Part shown: in pieces, positions 20,810-29,655 of the stretch
Numbering within the stretch: position 1 is the first letter of the stretch
How the letters are laid out: each line of letters begins with the position of its first letter
NCBI RefSeq assembly: GCF_902706285.1
Contig: NZ_CACSKD010000002.1
Location: 1 to 64,000, forward strand
Origin: Rhizobium sp. 18055
GTDB taxonomy: Bacteria > Pseudomonadota > Alphaproteobacteria > Rhizobiales > Rhizobiaceae
Direction: 5' to 3'
Length of the DNA stretch: 64,000 nt
Program-made: the position numbers and the translations under genes
Notes under the pieces: model-generated
Told to the model about the DNA's origin: nothing
Databases searched by the model: none
What the model saw: only the letters and a program-made list of their open reading frames with translations

Positions 20810-21517
20810 TCAGGCGACGGCCGATTCACCGCCGAGGCTGTCGTCAACGATGCGGAGCCAGCGGCTGCGGCGCGGGGCCTCGGCATATTCCACCAGCCGG
20901 AGCGCGGCCGTGATGGCCGCCCAGCGCGGATGATTCGACGCCGGGAGCGTCTCCTCACCGATGCGCATCATCACGCCCCAGGTCAGCGGCTGGACGGTGA
21001 TGACGCCGCCATCGCTGACGTTGCGCAGGATCCGCATGATGTAGTCGATATCCTGGCGGGTAATGCCTTTGCGGGAAAGCGGGCGATCGAGATGATAGGC
21101 ACCGACGTTTTCGGCAATGGCGAACCTGAGCTGGTCAAGCGCAAAGGCCCGCAGCTCGTCGGGCACATGGGCGGAAATCTCCATGACGTGCAGCACGAGT
21201 TCCAGCTCCAGCGGCGAGTTGACGACGCCATCGGTTGCCACCATGCGCATCAGCCATGCGACGTTGATTTCGTCGAGCGAACCCTGTGGATAACTGTAAT
21301 GGACGATGAAGGCCGCAAGCTGCTCGACGAAGTAGCTATTCCATTCGGGGCATTTCTGGCGGCAGGAATTGTTCAGTGCCAGCATGACGACCACGTCGTC
21401 AGGTGTCCGGATTCCATCCGGAAAACTGTGTTTGCGCAGAAGACTGATGTCCTCCACGGCAAGCCGATGCTTTCCGGCGATGACACATGCCGGAAAAGCG
21501 AGTCGAATTTCGCTCAT
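20810..21517 (-). CDS. hypothetical protein, 235 residues
   Basis: A soluble, mostly helical protein without signal peptide. Visible landmarks are FPACVIAGKHRLAVEDISLLRK, a cysteine pair in NNSCRQKCPEWN, WLMRMVATDGVVNSPLELELVLHVMEISAHVPDELRAFAL, and ITRQDIDYIMRILRNVSDGG. The 'VATDGVVNSPLELELVLHVME' segment recalls short helical-repeat proteins such as TerB, but the match is too weak to claim. Codon use is like the neighbours. It is likely a conserved rhizobial protein of unknown role. Confidence 0.7.
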   Translation of the reverse strand: MSEIRLAFPACVIAGKHRLAVEDISLLRKHSFPDGIRTPDDVVVMLALNNSCRQKCPEWNSYFVEQLAAFIVHYSYPQGSLDEINVAWLMRMVATDGVVNSPLELELVLHVMEISAHVPDELRAFALDQLRFAIAENVGAYHLDRPLSRKGITRQDIDYIMRILRNVSDGGVITVQPLTWGVMMRIGEETLPASNHPRWAAITAALRLVEYAEAPRRSRWLRIVDDSLGGESAVA

Positions 21518-21614
21518 CTTTTCTCTCCAGGCTTCATCATGAAGCCGAAGTTTGTTCTAGCGCCAGCGAATTGATGTTCCCTCAACGGGCGGGGTTAACA
21601 GGAGGTTGATGCAG

Positions 21615-22541
21615 TCAGGCCTGTTTTAGCGACCGCGCCTGCACGCGCTCACGCCAGATGATGAACAGCCCCGAGGCGACGATGATCATGATCCCGACCC
21701 ACTTGGAAAAGTTCGGAAAATCGCCGAACAGCGCATAGCCGAGGATGGTGGCCGAGATGATCTCGAAATACTGGAACGGCGCCAGCAGCGACAACGGCGC
21801 CATGCGGAAGGCGCGGACGACGATCATGTGGGCGTAGCCCGAGATCGAACCGAGGATCAAAAGCAGCACGAGGCCGAGCAGCGAGGTGGGCAGGGAGACG
21901 TCGAAATCGCCGATGCCCATGCCGTTTCCCACCACGAGCGCGCCGGACATGAAGAGCGTGCCGCCGATGCCGGCCATGGTCTGCATCGTCAGCGGCGAAT
22001 CGGCATTGCCGATGGCGCGGTTGAGAAACAGGTAGAGCGAATAGAGAAAGGCACAGCAGACCGGCAGCAGCGCCTTCAGGCCGAAGACTTCGTAGCTCGG
22101 CTGGATGACGATCATCGCGCCTGCGAAGCCGACGACGATCGCGGCCCAGCGCCGCCAGCCGACCTTGTCGCCCAGAAACACCGCCGAAAGGCCGGCGAGC
22201 ATGAACGGTTCGACGAAATAGATGGCGAAGACATCGGCGAGCGGCATGTATTTGACCGCCATGAAGAACAGCAGGCTGGCAGCCCCATGCAGGACGCCAC
22301 GCAAAAGGTTCATCCACGGGCGCTTGGCCGACAGCGCGCCCCATCCGAACATCACGAACAGGATCGGCAGCGTGCAGACGAGCTGGAAAAAGAAGCGGTA
22401 GAACGTGATCTGTGCCGGCGACATGCCCTCGAAGGTCGCCATGTACTTGGCAATCGCGTCCATGGCCGGAAGGACGATCATGGCGCCGGCCATCAGGGCC
22501 ATGCCTTGCAGGGGATTGTGCAGGTCGGATTGATCAGACAT
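21615..22541 (-). CDS. EamA-type DMT-family transporter
   Basis: A 308-residue inner-membrane protein with ten predicted helices, made of two EamA repeats. The first repeat includes DAIAKYMATFEGMSPAQITFYRFFFQLV and ends near PLADVFAIYFVEPFMLAGLSAVFLGDKVGWRRW. The second ends PLSLLAPFQYFEIISATILGYALFGDFPNFSKWVG. Members export metabolites such as amino acids, nucleosides or drugs; the substrate is not predictable. It is a single gene with the start at the ATG near 22541. Confidence 0.9.
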   Translation of the reverse strand: MSDQSDLHNPLQGMALMAGAMIVLPAMDAIAKYMATFEGMSPAQITFYRFFFQLVCTLPILFVMFGWGALSAKRPWMNLLRGVLHGAASLLFFMAVKYMPLADVFAIYFVEPFMLAGLSAVFLGDKVGWRRWAAIVVGFAGAMIVIQPSYEVFGLKALLPVCCAFLYSLYLFLNRAIGNADSPLTMQTMAGIGGTLFMSGALVVGNGMGIGDFDVSLPTSLLGLVLLLILGSISGYAHMIVVRAFRMAPLSLLAPFQYFEIISATILGYALFGDFPNFSKWVGIMIIVASGLFIIWRERVQARSLKQA

Positions 22542-22725
22542 CGAGGAGAGATTTCATTGGGCTGGAGGGCAGCGTCAAACGATCACATTATCCCGCGGAA
22601 AGATAGAGAGCGCGTTGATATCGTTGATTCTCCTGTCGGTTGACAATGGCCATGGCGGATCGGCCGTGTTGCAGCTGTCAGAGGGCGCCCTGGGCGGACG
22701 TCCTCTGACCTGATGCAAGAAGGGG

Positions 22726-23832
22726 CTATTTCCAGCTGGTATAATCGCCGGCGACGCAGCCGAATGGTGCGCGATCGTTGCCGAACCGGCTTTTCAGCTG
22801 GTCGCAACCCCAGCGGTTCAACGGTGCCGGCATCATGTTGTTGAAGTCCATACCCGGCGAGTTGAACTGCGAGGCGGCGCTGGTGACGTACCACAGCCAG
22901 TAGCCGAGGAAGCCACCGACGATCAGCAGGATGACAAGCAGAATCATCGTCAGTCTTTTCTTGAGGGACGGGCCTTTCTTCGCCGGATCGACCAAATCGG
23001 ACGCCTGCTGCCGCTCGATTGCCGTCAGTTCCTCGGTCAGCGGAGCAAGTGCCGCGGCACGCTCTTCGTCGGTCAAGGCAATGCGCTCCAGGCGACTGTC
23101 GAGCAGAACGGGGAGTGCGGTATCGCCGTGCCAGACCGCCAGCGCCACGGCCTTGCCGCCGCTCTCGCCGACGATCAACGGCTCCTGGCCGCGCTCGAAC
23201 CGTGTCAGCGCGGTACGCCCGGTCTTCCTGTCGCTCAGCTTGTCGGCGTAGTTGATGGTGAAGCGGTTGCCCTTGTTATTCACAGAGGTGATTTCCACCG
23301 GCAGCGCCACGAGCCGGGCCGGATGACGCAGATGCCTCCAGACCAATAGCAGGCGCAGGGCCAGAAACATCATCATCACGCAGGCGCCGGTCAGCAGAGC
23401 CGCAAAGATGGCCAATGTGATGATCCGGTTCCACAGCATGTCCAGCCCGAGGCTGAGCGTGGCAAGGGCCGGCTCTTCGCCCGAGATCACCAGATTGGTC
23501 TCGTAGTCGCCACTGTGAAGATCGACGAACATGATCTCGACGTCGCTCTCGTAGCTCTGGCCGTTGTAGATATAGCCGAGCTTGGCGTTGCAGGTGGTGA
23601 ATATGGCCTTGCGGGTGGTGCATTTTCCATCGCGGATGCTGCCATCCTCGACGACAACCGGATTGCCGCTGATCTTGTAATCGCGCAGAATCCCCGGCGC
23701 TTCCGCGATCACCATCAATGCCACGATCAACAGCAGGACAGGGGTCGAGAGATAATAGGCCTTCGGCATGGAGAGCACGCCGCAAGCGAGCGCAAGCGGG
23801 CGCGATGGCAATGTTACAGTCGGAAATGTCAT
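22726..23832 (-). CDS. hypothetical three-helix membrane protein
   Basis: A 368-residue protein I do not recognise. One helix near residues 26-46 is followed by an outside loop of about 90 residues with a cysteine pair (KCTTRKAIFTTC). A second helix (ITLAIFAALLTGACVMMMF) leads to a cytoplasmic part of about 130 residues ending in a basic KKGPSLKKR. A third helix (LTMILLVILLIVGGFLGYW) then exports a C-terminal tail with two more cysteines (WGCDQLK and PFGCVAG). The paired outside cysteines suggest disulfides. It is divergent from the DUF992 gene. Confidence 0.65.
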   Translation of the reverse strand: MTFPTVTLPSRPLALACGVLSMPKAYYLSTPVLLLIVALMVIAEAPGILRDYKISGNPVVVEDGSIRDGKCTTRKAIFTTCNAKLGYIYNGQSYESDVEIMFVDLHSGDYETNLVISGEEPALATLSLGLDMLWNRIITLAIFAALLTGACVMMMFLALRLLLVWRHLRHPARLVALPVEITSVNNKGNRFTINYADKLSDRKTGRTALTRFERGQEPLIVGESGGKAVALAVWHGDTALPVLLDSRLERIALTDEERAAALAPLTEELTAIERQQASDLVDPAKKGPSLKKRLTMILLVILLIVGGFLGYWLWYVTSAASQFNSPGMDFNNMMPAPLNRWGCDQLKSRFGNDRAPFGCVAGDYTSWK

Positions 23833-24083
23833 GAGCTGCCTTGATGGATATCACTGAAATATAAAGCGGGAGGTCGCGAAAAAGGGCCGTGCCAGACGAC
23901 GAGAAACCCGATCCGTTTCGCACCCGCGCGAAGAGCGTGCGACAATAGGTTGTCGTGCCATATTCTCAATAGCTGAATGAAATCAATCCACTGACTTTTT
24001 CATCTGTGGCCTGATCGCTTGATCGGCAGGGTGTGGGTGCAAGCGAGACGAGCCCAGCGTGGCCTTGCGACAGGTCAGAACGC

Positions 24084-24099
24084 AATTCAGCGCTGAATT
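24084..24099. promoter_or_regulatory. 16-base perfect palindrome, possible operator
   Basis: AATTCAGCGCTGAATT is a perfect dyad 60 bases before the DUF992 start, in the 326-base gap between two divergent genes. The rest of that gap shows no gene. A dimeric regulator site is the simplest reading, but no regulator is encoded alongside. Confidence 0.35.
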
Positions 24100-24158
24100 T
24101 GAACGAACTCGGTTTCGGCGCGTTTAGAGCTGCGAGAAAAGAAAAGAAGGAAACATCC

Positions 24159-24677
24159 ATGAACAAGATTCTGTTGATCGCAGCCGCTGCAAGCCTGGCT
24201 GTCGTGCCTGTCGCCAACGCGGCCTCCACCCCCAAGCACAGCAAGCATCCGGCGCAACAGGTGGCCACCGAGCCGAAGCAGCGCCTTGGAACGCTTTCCT
24301 GCGAGGTCGCCGGCGGTGTCGGTCTGCTTATCGGCTCCAGCAAGGCCGTCGAGTGCCAGTTCAAGCAGAGCACCGGCAGGGTCGAGCGTTACGCCGGCAA
24401 TATCGGAAAGCTGGGTCTCGATGTCGGCGTCACCGGCAAGAGCTATCTGAGCTGGGTGGTGGTCAATACCGCGCCGACCCGCGTCGGCGATGGTGCGCTT
24501 GCCGGCACCTATGTCGGTGCTTCGGCAGCGGCATCTGTCGGTGTCGGCCTCGGCGCCAACGCGCTGGTCGGTGGCAACGCCAAGAATTTCGCATTGCAGC
24601 CGCTGAGCGGCGAGGCGGGAACGGGCCTCAACGTCGCGGCCGGCGTTTCGCGGCTTCAGCTGAAGGCTGTCCGATAA
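24159..24677 (+). CDS. DUF992 domain-containing exported protein
   Basis: A 172-residue secreted protein. The signal peptide is residues 1-21 (MNKILLIAAAASLAVVPVANA), followed by a short lysine/histidine linker and the DUF992 domain: GTLSCEVAGGVGLLIGSSKAVECQF with two cysteines, GNIGKLGLDVGVTG, then a glycine/alanine-rich GTYVGASAAASVGVGLGANALVGG typical of this family. DUF992 proteins are common in Rhizobiales and of unknown function, probably periplasmic or outer-membrane associated. GAAGG lies eight bases before the ATG. Confidence 0.88.
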   Translation: MNKILLIAAAASLAVVPVANAASTPKHSKHPAQQVATEPKQRLGTLSCEVAGGVGLLIGSSKAVECQFKQSTGRVERYAGNIGKLGLDVGVTGKSYLSWVVVNTAPTRVGDGALAGTYVGASAAASVGVGLGANALVGGNAKNFALQPLSGEAGTGLNVAAGVSRLQLKAVR

Positions 24678-24688
24678 TCAGTCACCAC

Positions 24689-24733
24689 AGCCGAGGCCGA
24701 GCGATATCGATGTCGCGGAGCCTCGGCCTTGTT
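24689..24733 (+). terminator. likely terminator of the DUF992 gene
   Basis: An eight-base-pair GC stem GCCGAGGC/GCCTCGGC with a long loop, followed by CTTGTTGTT. It lies about a dozen bases past the stop codon. The remaining 270 bases up to the tRNA show nothing further. Confidence 0.6.
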
Positions 24734-25000
24734 GTTGGGCGAGAGCAGGTGGCGAGTGATTCGCGGATGACACCACGCGAATCGCGATGCACCCTTGTTT
24801 TTCTCAAGAGCCGTTGTGCGGCAGGGCGATCGACAGGGTTACGATGACGATTGTTTGACGATGTCGGGGGATGGATGTCCAGCCTGGATATTGCACCGAG
24901 GCATCGAAGTGGACTTGTCGAAGATGGGGCATGTCTTATGCCGCGTGACTTGTGGGCCAAGTCAAAATCACATGTGATGTGATTGCCCCTGAAAAGGGGA

Positions 25001-25085
25001 TGGTGCGGTCGAGAAGACTCGAACTTCCACGGGTTGCCCCACAGCGACCTCAACGCTGCGCGTCTACCAATTCCGCCACGACCGC
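25001..25085 (-). tRNA. tRNA-Leu (anticodon GAG)
   Basis: An 85-base class II tRNA with encoded CCA. The acceptor stem GCGGTCG pairs with CGACCGC, the D-arm holds TTGGTAGACGC, the anticodon stem-loop is CAGCG-TTGAGGT-CGCTG with anticodon GAG, the variable arm is long, and the T-loop is GTTCGAGTC. It reads CUC and CUU leucine codons. No integrase or att-like duplication is seen next to it. Confidence 0.96.
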
Positions 25086-25268
25086 ATCGTGGTAGGTGCC
25101 GGTTTGTGCCGGCGACGCAGCATGTAGCAAAAGGATTCCGGGGACACAAGGGCGCTATCACAGATTTTTTCAAATAGATGACAGCGTTTGAATCGGAGCC
25201 GAAACGAGGCCATATAGACCTTCGCAGCTGCCGGCCGGAAAACACGGGCCAGGCGACAAGGAACGGCC

Positions 25269-25982
25269 ATGTTACGCACAGATCTCGAGTTTTCCATGTT
25301 TCCGCAGGCCGGTTCGCGCCCCGTGCGCTGGCGCATCTCCGACGGGCTTGTGCCCTATCAGGAGGCTGTGGATATCATGGAGAGGGAAGTGGCAGAGATC
25401 GCCGAGGGCGGCGACGAGCTCGTCTGGCTGCTCGAACATCCGCCGCTTTATACCGCGGGCACCAGCGCCAATGCCATAGATCTGGTGCAGCCGGATCGGT
25501 TTCCGGTGTTCGCCACCGGGCGGGGCGGGGAATATACCTATCATGGCCCGGGCCAGCGGGTCGCCTATGTGATGCTCGATCTGAAGCGCCGGCGCCAGGA
25601 TGTGCGGGCTTTCGTGGCGGCGCTGGAAGAGGTGATCATCCGCACCCTCGATCAGATGAACGTGCGTGGCGAGCGCCGCGAGGATCGCGTCGGCGTCTGG
25701 GTCTGTCGTCCCGACAGGCCGCCGCTGCCGGATGGAACGGTGGCGGAAGACAAGATCGCCGCGCTCGGCATCCGGCTGCGCAAATGGGTGACGTTCCACG
25801 GGCTGTCGGTGAACGTCGAGCCTGATCTCGACCATTTCGGCGGCATCGTTCCCTGCGGGATATCGGCCTATGGCGTGACCAGCCTTGTCGATCTCGGGTT
25901 GCCGGTGATGATGGCCGATGTCGATATCAGGCTGCGCGCGGCGTTCGAGACGATTTTCGGTGAGACCGTCAACGACGGCTGA
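25269..25982 (+). CDS. lipB: lipoyl(octanoyl) transferase LipB
   Basis: Transfers octanoate from acyl carrier protein to lipoate-dependent proteins, including the GcvH encoded in this window. The 237-residue protein has [40 protein letters not shown] (conserved lysine about 162) and the catalytic GGIVPCGI (cysteine about 196). An AAGGAA ribosome-binding site supports the ATG. The gene diverges from the tRNA-Leu and is followed by a TetR gene. Confidence 0.96.
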   Translation: MLRTDLEFSMFPQAGSRPVRWRISDGLVPYQEAVDIMEREVAEIAEGGDELVWLLEHPPLYTAGTSANAIDLVQPDRFPVFATGRGGEYTYHGPGQRVAYVMLDLKRRRQDVRAFVAALEEVIIRTLDQMNVRGERREDRVGVWVCRPDRPPLPDGTVAEDKIAALGIRLRKWVTFHGLSVNVEPDLDHFGGIVPCGISAYGVTSLVDLGLPVMMADVDIRLRAAFETIFGETVNDG

Positions 25983-26019
25983 GCAAGACGGCGTCGTGCT
26001 GCGTCCTCCCCAACCCGGT

Positions 26020-26040
26020 GGTTCTGCACCTTGGAGAACC
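26020..26040. promoter_or_regulatory. inverted repeat before the TetR gene, possible operator
   Basis: GGTTCT and AGAACC form a six-base dyad separated by nine bases, 45 bases upstream of the regulator start. TetR proteins usually bind such dyads in their own promoter, so autoregulation is plausible but unproved. Confidence 0.35.
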
Positions 26041-26084
26041 TGGCTGTTCATGCTAGTCGCTCCGCAGATCAGTCTGGGGGCAGA

Positions 26085-26702
26085 ATGGCGAGAACACTTA
26101 TCCGGCCGGGGGGCCGAAGCGAGCGTATTCAGATCGCGGTGCATGGCGCCGTCAGGGATCTGATGGCGGAAGAGGCGGGGCAGGAGTTGAGCATCGCCCT
26201 GATCGCGGCGCGCGCCGAGGTTCCACCATCGACCATCTATCGGCGCTGGCAGACACTGCCGCAGCTTTTGGCCGATGTGGCCAATCATCACTTCGTTCCG
26301 GATGCGATCCCGCCGGACACCGGAAGCTTCCGCGGCGATCTCGCGGTGTGGGTGGAGCAGGCGGTCGATGATTTCTCGTCGGGGCCGATGCATGCGCTGT
26401 TTCGCGAGCGACTGACGAACGTCAAGATCGCCCAGATCAGCGCCGGCTACACCTATATGAACCTGCTCTATCTCTGCGACCGATGCCAAGGGCGTGGCGA
26501 GCCGGTGCCGGACGCGGACCGGATTATCGATCTGGTGTTCGCGCCGATCGTCTACCGGATCTTCTTCACCGGCCAGATCATCACCAAGGCGTACCAGCTT
26601 GAACTCGTCGATATGGCGATTTCATCCGGCGCCCTGCAAATCCCGTTCGACGGCCAGACATCGGTTCGTGAGTACGCGATCTTCGAGAACGATCCGGAGT
26701 AG
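26085..26702 (+). CDS. TetR family transcriptional regulator
   Basis: A 205-residue repressor-type protein. The N-terminal helix-turn-helix covers about residues 15-60, with LSIALIAARAEVPPSTIYRRWQTLPQLL as the recognition region; the C-terminal ligand domain resembles the TetR_C_16-type (DLAVWVEQAVDDFSSGP... DLVFAPIVYRIFFTGQIIT). The start uses a GGGGG ribosome-binding site. No transporter or enzyme gene is divergently placed, so the target is unknown; lipB upstream and the PBP downstream point the same way. Confidence 0.9.
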   Translation: MARTLIRPGGRSERIQIAVHGAVRDLMAEEAGQELSIALIAARAEVPPSTIYRRWQTLPQLLADVANHHFVPDAIPPDTGSFRGDLAVWVEQAVDDFSSGPMHALFRERLTNVKIAQISAGYTYMNLLYLCDRCQGRGEPVPDADRIIDLVFAPIVYRIFFTGQIITKAYQLELVDMAISSGALQIPFDGQTSVREYAIFENDPE

Positions 26703-26783
26703 GCGGCAGCTTGCAGCTTGATGGAGGTGCAGGCGATCACGTTGCTTTGATGAGGCACCGATCGCACAGGCCGACGCGCATCG

Positions 26784-26807
26784 TTAATGTCGCGTTAACG
26801 ATCTTAA
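26784..26807. promoter_or_regulatory. candidate CtrA-binding site
   Basis: TTAA-N7-TTAAC, the full CtrA recognition pattern of alphaproteobacteria, occurs here, with a further TTAAC five bases on. It lies about 70-90 bases before the PBP3-like gene. CtrA control of division genes is established in Caulobacter and Sinorhizobium; its role here is inference. Confidence 0.45.
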
Positions 26808-26875
26808 CGCTAGATGAATTGCATTAACGATGCGAGCGATCGTTGATCGATCATCATCCAGCAAGCTGTGCAATC

Positions 26876-28606
26876 ATGTCCATTATTCAAACTCTTGCAG
26901 CCAGAAGCGGCCGGCTCGTGAGCCTTGATTTCGGGGCTCGCGGCGGCGGCAGACGGTTGATGAAGCCACGCCGGAAATCACCCAGTTCGCGATCACGGCT
27001 GGTCATCGTCGGCGGCGCCATCGTCGTTGCCTATACGGTCATTTTCGGCAAGCTCGTCTATTACGCGGAGCAGGCTGGCGTCGATATGGCGTCGATACCG
27101 CCCGGGCCCTCGAATGTGGCCTCGCGGCCAGAGATCGATGACCGAAACGGCCAGGTGCTGGCCACCGACATCCGCACGGTGTCGATGTTTGCCGAGCCGA
27201 TCAAGATCGTCGATGTCGATGATGCCGTCGAAAAGCTCTCGAGCGTGTTTCCCGATCTCGACCGGAAATCGATGTACGAAAAGCTCTCCAACAAGCGCTC
27301 GCATTTCGCCTGGCTGAAGCGGCAGTTGTCGCCCAAGCAGCAGAACGAAGTGCTGAAGCTCGGCATTCCGGCGATCGGGTTCCGGCCGGAGGTGAAGCGG
27401 TTCTATCCGGGCGGGCGGACTGCGGCGCATATTCTCGGCTACGTCGATATCGACAATCACGGCGTTGCCGGGATGGAGAAATATCTCGACGAGCAAGGGC
27501 TGTCGGCATTGGCGTCTGCCGGATTGACCGCGTCGGACAGTCTGGCGCCGGTCCGGTTGTCGATCGATCTGCGGGCGCAGAACGTCGTTCACGACGTGGT
27601 GGCAGACGCGATCACCCGCTATGAAAGCAAGGCCGCCGGTGCGGTCATTCTCGACATTCATACCGGCGAAGTGCTGGCCATGGCCTCGGCGCCCGATTTC
27701 GACCCGAACGATCCGAATGCGGCTGGCAGCAACGACGGCTGGCTGAACCGGATGTCGAACGGCACCTTCGAGATGGGCTCGACCTTCAAGACGTTTTCCA
27801 TGGCGCTGGCGCTCGATAGCGGCCTGGTCAAGCTCAGCGACACGTTCGATGCGACGCAGCCGATCCATATGGGCGGCTTCACCATTCACGACGATGCCTA
27901 TGTGCCGCGCCGCTGGCTGACCGTGCCGGAGGTCTTCCGATATTCGTCCAACATCGGAACGGCGAGAATGATCGACAGCGTCGGCATGGACCTGCAGCGC
28001 GAATACCTGAAGCGCTTCGGCCTGCTGACACGGATGCAGACGGAACTGCCCGAGGTGAAGACCCCGAGCCAGCCGAAAGTCTGGAAGAAGATCAACTCGA
28101 TCACCGTTTCCTTCGGCCACGGCGTGGCCACCACGCCGCTGCAGACTGCGGTGGCGGGGGCGGCGCTTGTCGATGGCGGCAAGCTGATCGAGCCGACCTT
28201 CCTGCCGCGCACCGCCGAGGAGGCCAACAATGTCGCCGAGGTGGTGGTGAAGCAGAGCACCAGCGACACGATCCGCGCGCTGTTCAAGCTCAATGGCGAG
28301 GAAGGGTCCGGGCGCAGCGCCGACGTGCCGGGCTTCCATGTCGGCGGCAAGACCGGCACGGCGAACAAGGTGATCAACGGCAAATACTCGCATGTCCTGA
28401 GTTTCAACGCCTACCTTGCGGCCTTCCCGATCATGAGTCCGCAATATGTGGTGCTCTCCTTCTGCGACGAGCCGCGCAAGGGCGATCACGGCATGACGTT
28501 CGCCACCAACAATGCGGCACCAATGGTGGCTGATATCGTCAAGCGCGTGGCACCGATGCTCGGCGTCCAGCCGGATTTCGGCAACAACCTGCTGGTCGGC
28601 TATTGA
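26876..28606 (+). CDS. FtsI/PBP3-like penicillin-binding transpeptidase
   Basis: A class B PBP that cross-links peptidoglycan. It has a short basic cytoplasmic N-terminus, one membrane helix (LVIVGGAIVVAYTVIFGKLVYYAE), a dimerisation domain with RPEIDDRNGQVLATD, and the transpeptidase motifs STFK (serine about 302), SSN (about 357) and KTG (about 492). At 576 residues it fits PBP3, but it stands alone, outside any division (dcw) cluster, as does the second PBP3 reported in Agrobacterium. The start is uncertain: ATG 26876 lacks a clear ribosome-binding site and ATG near 26960 is the alternative. Confidence 0.9.
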   Translation: MSIIQTLAARSGRLVSLDFGARGGGRRLMKPRRKSPSSRSRLVIVGGAIVVAYTVIFGKLVYYAEQAGVDMASIPPGPSNVASRPEIDDRNGQVLATDIRTVSMFAEPIKIVDVDDAVEKLSSVFPDLDRKSMYEKLSNKRSHFAWLKRQLSPKQQNEVLKLGIPAIGFRPEVKRFYPGGRTAAHILGYVDIDNHGVAGMEKYLDEQGLSALASAGLTASDSLAPVRLSIDLRAQNVVHDVVADAITRYESKAAGAVILDIHTGEVLAMASAPDFDPNDPNAAGSNDGWLNRMSNGTFEMGSTFKTFSMALALDSGLVKLSDTFDATQPIHMGGFTIHDDAYVPRRWLTVPEVFRYSSNIGTARMIDSVGMDLQREYLKRFGLLTRMQTELPEVKTPSQPKVWKKINSITVSFGHGVATTPLQTAVAGAALVDGGKLIEPTFLPRTAEEANNVAEVVVKQSTSDTIRALFKLNGEEGSGRSADVPGFHVGGKTGTANKVINGKYSHVLSFNAYLAAFPIMSPQYVVLSFCDEPRKGDHGMTFATNNAAPMVADIVKRVAPMLGVQPDFGNNLLVGY

Positions 28607-28628
28607 GCCGAGATGTTGGCGCCGTCGC

Positions 28629-28808
28629 CTAGCCGAAGGCGAGTTGAAGCGCGACGACGGCAAGAAATGCGACGATCACGATCGCGGCGACCCGGACCGC
28701 CAGCCGATTGGCCTGCAATAACACCGCAGGCCTGACGTCTCGCCTGGGGTGAAATTTCTGCCGCCGCTTGAGCGTTGTCTGCGACATGCGCTTCTGTGCC
28801 TCTGCCAT
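28629..28808 (-). CDS. small single-helix membrane protein
   Basis: A 59-residue protein: a basic, helical N-terminal half (MAEAQKRMSQTTLKRRQKFHPRR) and a C-terminal membrane helix (VAAIVIVAFLAVVALQLAFG), that is, tail-anchored. The start is set by GGAGGAG six to seven bases upstream, which also overlaps a longer in-frame alternative at 28826. Convergent with the PBP gene, 22 bases away. Function unknown. Confidence 0.5.
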   Translation of the reverse strand: MAEAQKRMSQTTLKRRQKFHPRRDVRPAVLLQANRLAVRVAAIVIVAFLAVVALQLAFG

Positions 28809-28960
28809 CTGCTCCTCCGCCTCCATGCCCCCGGCCGATGCTGCCTTGCGATGCTGCTTGCCGGGGATATCGGCATCCTATCATGCATGGCCTGTGGATT
28901 GCCAATGCGGCATAAGCGCGGGCGAATGGTATCGGGGGTCTGCAGGGGGGAGAAGATGCG

Positions 28961-28992
28961 TGGGCGGGCCGGAGAAGACGCCGGCCCGCCCA
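28961..28992 (-). terminator. strong hairpin after the exported repeat protein gene
   Basis: A perfect 12-base-pair stem TGGGCGGGCCGG/CCGGCCCGCCCA with an eight-base loop, 14 bases beyond the stop of the minus-strand gene. No T-run follows, so it may act as a 3' stabiliser or a rho-linked pause rather than an intrinsic terminator. Confidence 0.6.
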
Positions 28993-29005
28993 TGATGCGA
29001 TCTGG

Positions 29006-29383
29006 CTATTTGATGCCGATGTCGCGGCAGGCGTCGGTGTGCGAAGCGCCGCTGTCGCCACCCATCGTGTGCAGGCCGTGGCCTATCGGCGAATCATCGC
29101 AGGCGGGAAGCTTCCTGATGCTGGCGGTCGCCATTCTGTCGACCTTCGGTGCTGCCTGCGACACGCGTACGGGAGCGAAACCGTCGCTGTCATTGGTGTA
29201 GTCGTTCGAATATTCCGGTGCCTTGTGGGCGGCATAGTGAACGGGCTTGGCAGGCGCAACCTTCACGGGAGCAAAGCCGTCGCTGTCATTGGTGTAATCA
29301 TCGGAATAGAGCGGTTGGGCGAGGGCCGAACCGGCCATACCAAGGGCGAGAACCGCAATAGCGGCGGATAATTGAATGCGCAT
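29006..29383 (-). CDS. exported protein with two DYTNDSDGFAPV repeats
   Basis: A 125-residue secreted protein. A signal peptide (MRIQLSAAIAVLALGMAGSALA) is followed by two near-identical repeats, SDDYTNDSDGFAPVKV and SNDYTNDSDGFAPVRV, about 34 residues apart. The C-terminal part has two cysteines (LPACDDS and TDACRDI). The acidic Asp-Asn-Asp-Ser-Asp-Gly spacing is reminiscent of calcium-binding loops (DxDxDG-like), but this is only suggestive. AGGAG precedes the chosen ATG. Not recognised as a named family. Confidence 0.7.
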   Translation of the reverse strand: MRIQLSAAIAVLALGMAGSALAQPLYSDDYTNDSDGFAPVKVAPAKPVHYAAHKAPEYSNDYTNDSDGFAPVRVSQAAPKVDRMATASIRKLPACDDSPIGHGLHTMGGDSGASHTDACRDIGIK

Positions 29384-29655
29384 AGTAGATCTCCTCAATC
29401 CATCGTTGCAGACAACGTTACGAGCCTTACCCTCGGCAAGAGCCAGTTCGCGCTCGAATTGAGGCGGGAATGTGAAGAGGAATGGCTGGATTTACCCACG
29501 TTTTATCACATGAAATCACGGCCTCGCGACCGGATTTGATCGGCTGTTGATCGCGGTCGCGCTTCTCTAAACTTGAGGACGAGACAGGCTATTTATCACA
29601 ATCTGAGGACACTTTTTTCGTGATAAACAACCTTGTTTTGTTACGCCAGGCTGAC

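Noticed and set aside
24960..25268. Integrative element at tRNA-Leu
   Set aside because: No integrase gene and no direct repeat of the tRNA 3' end are present nearby.
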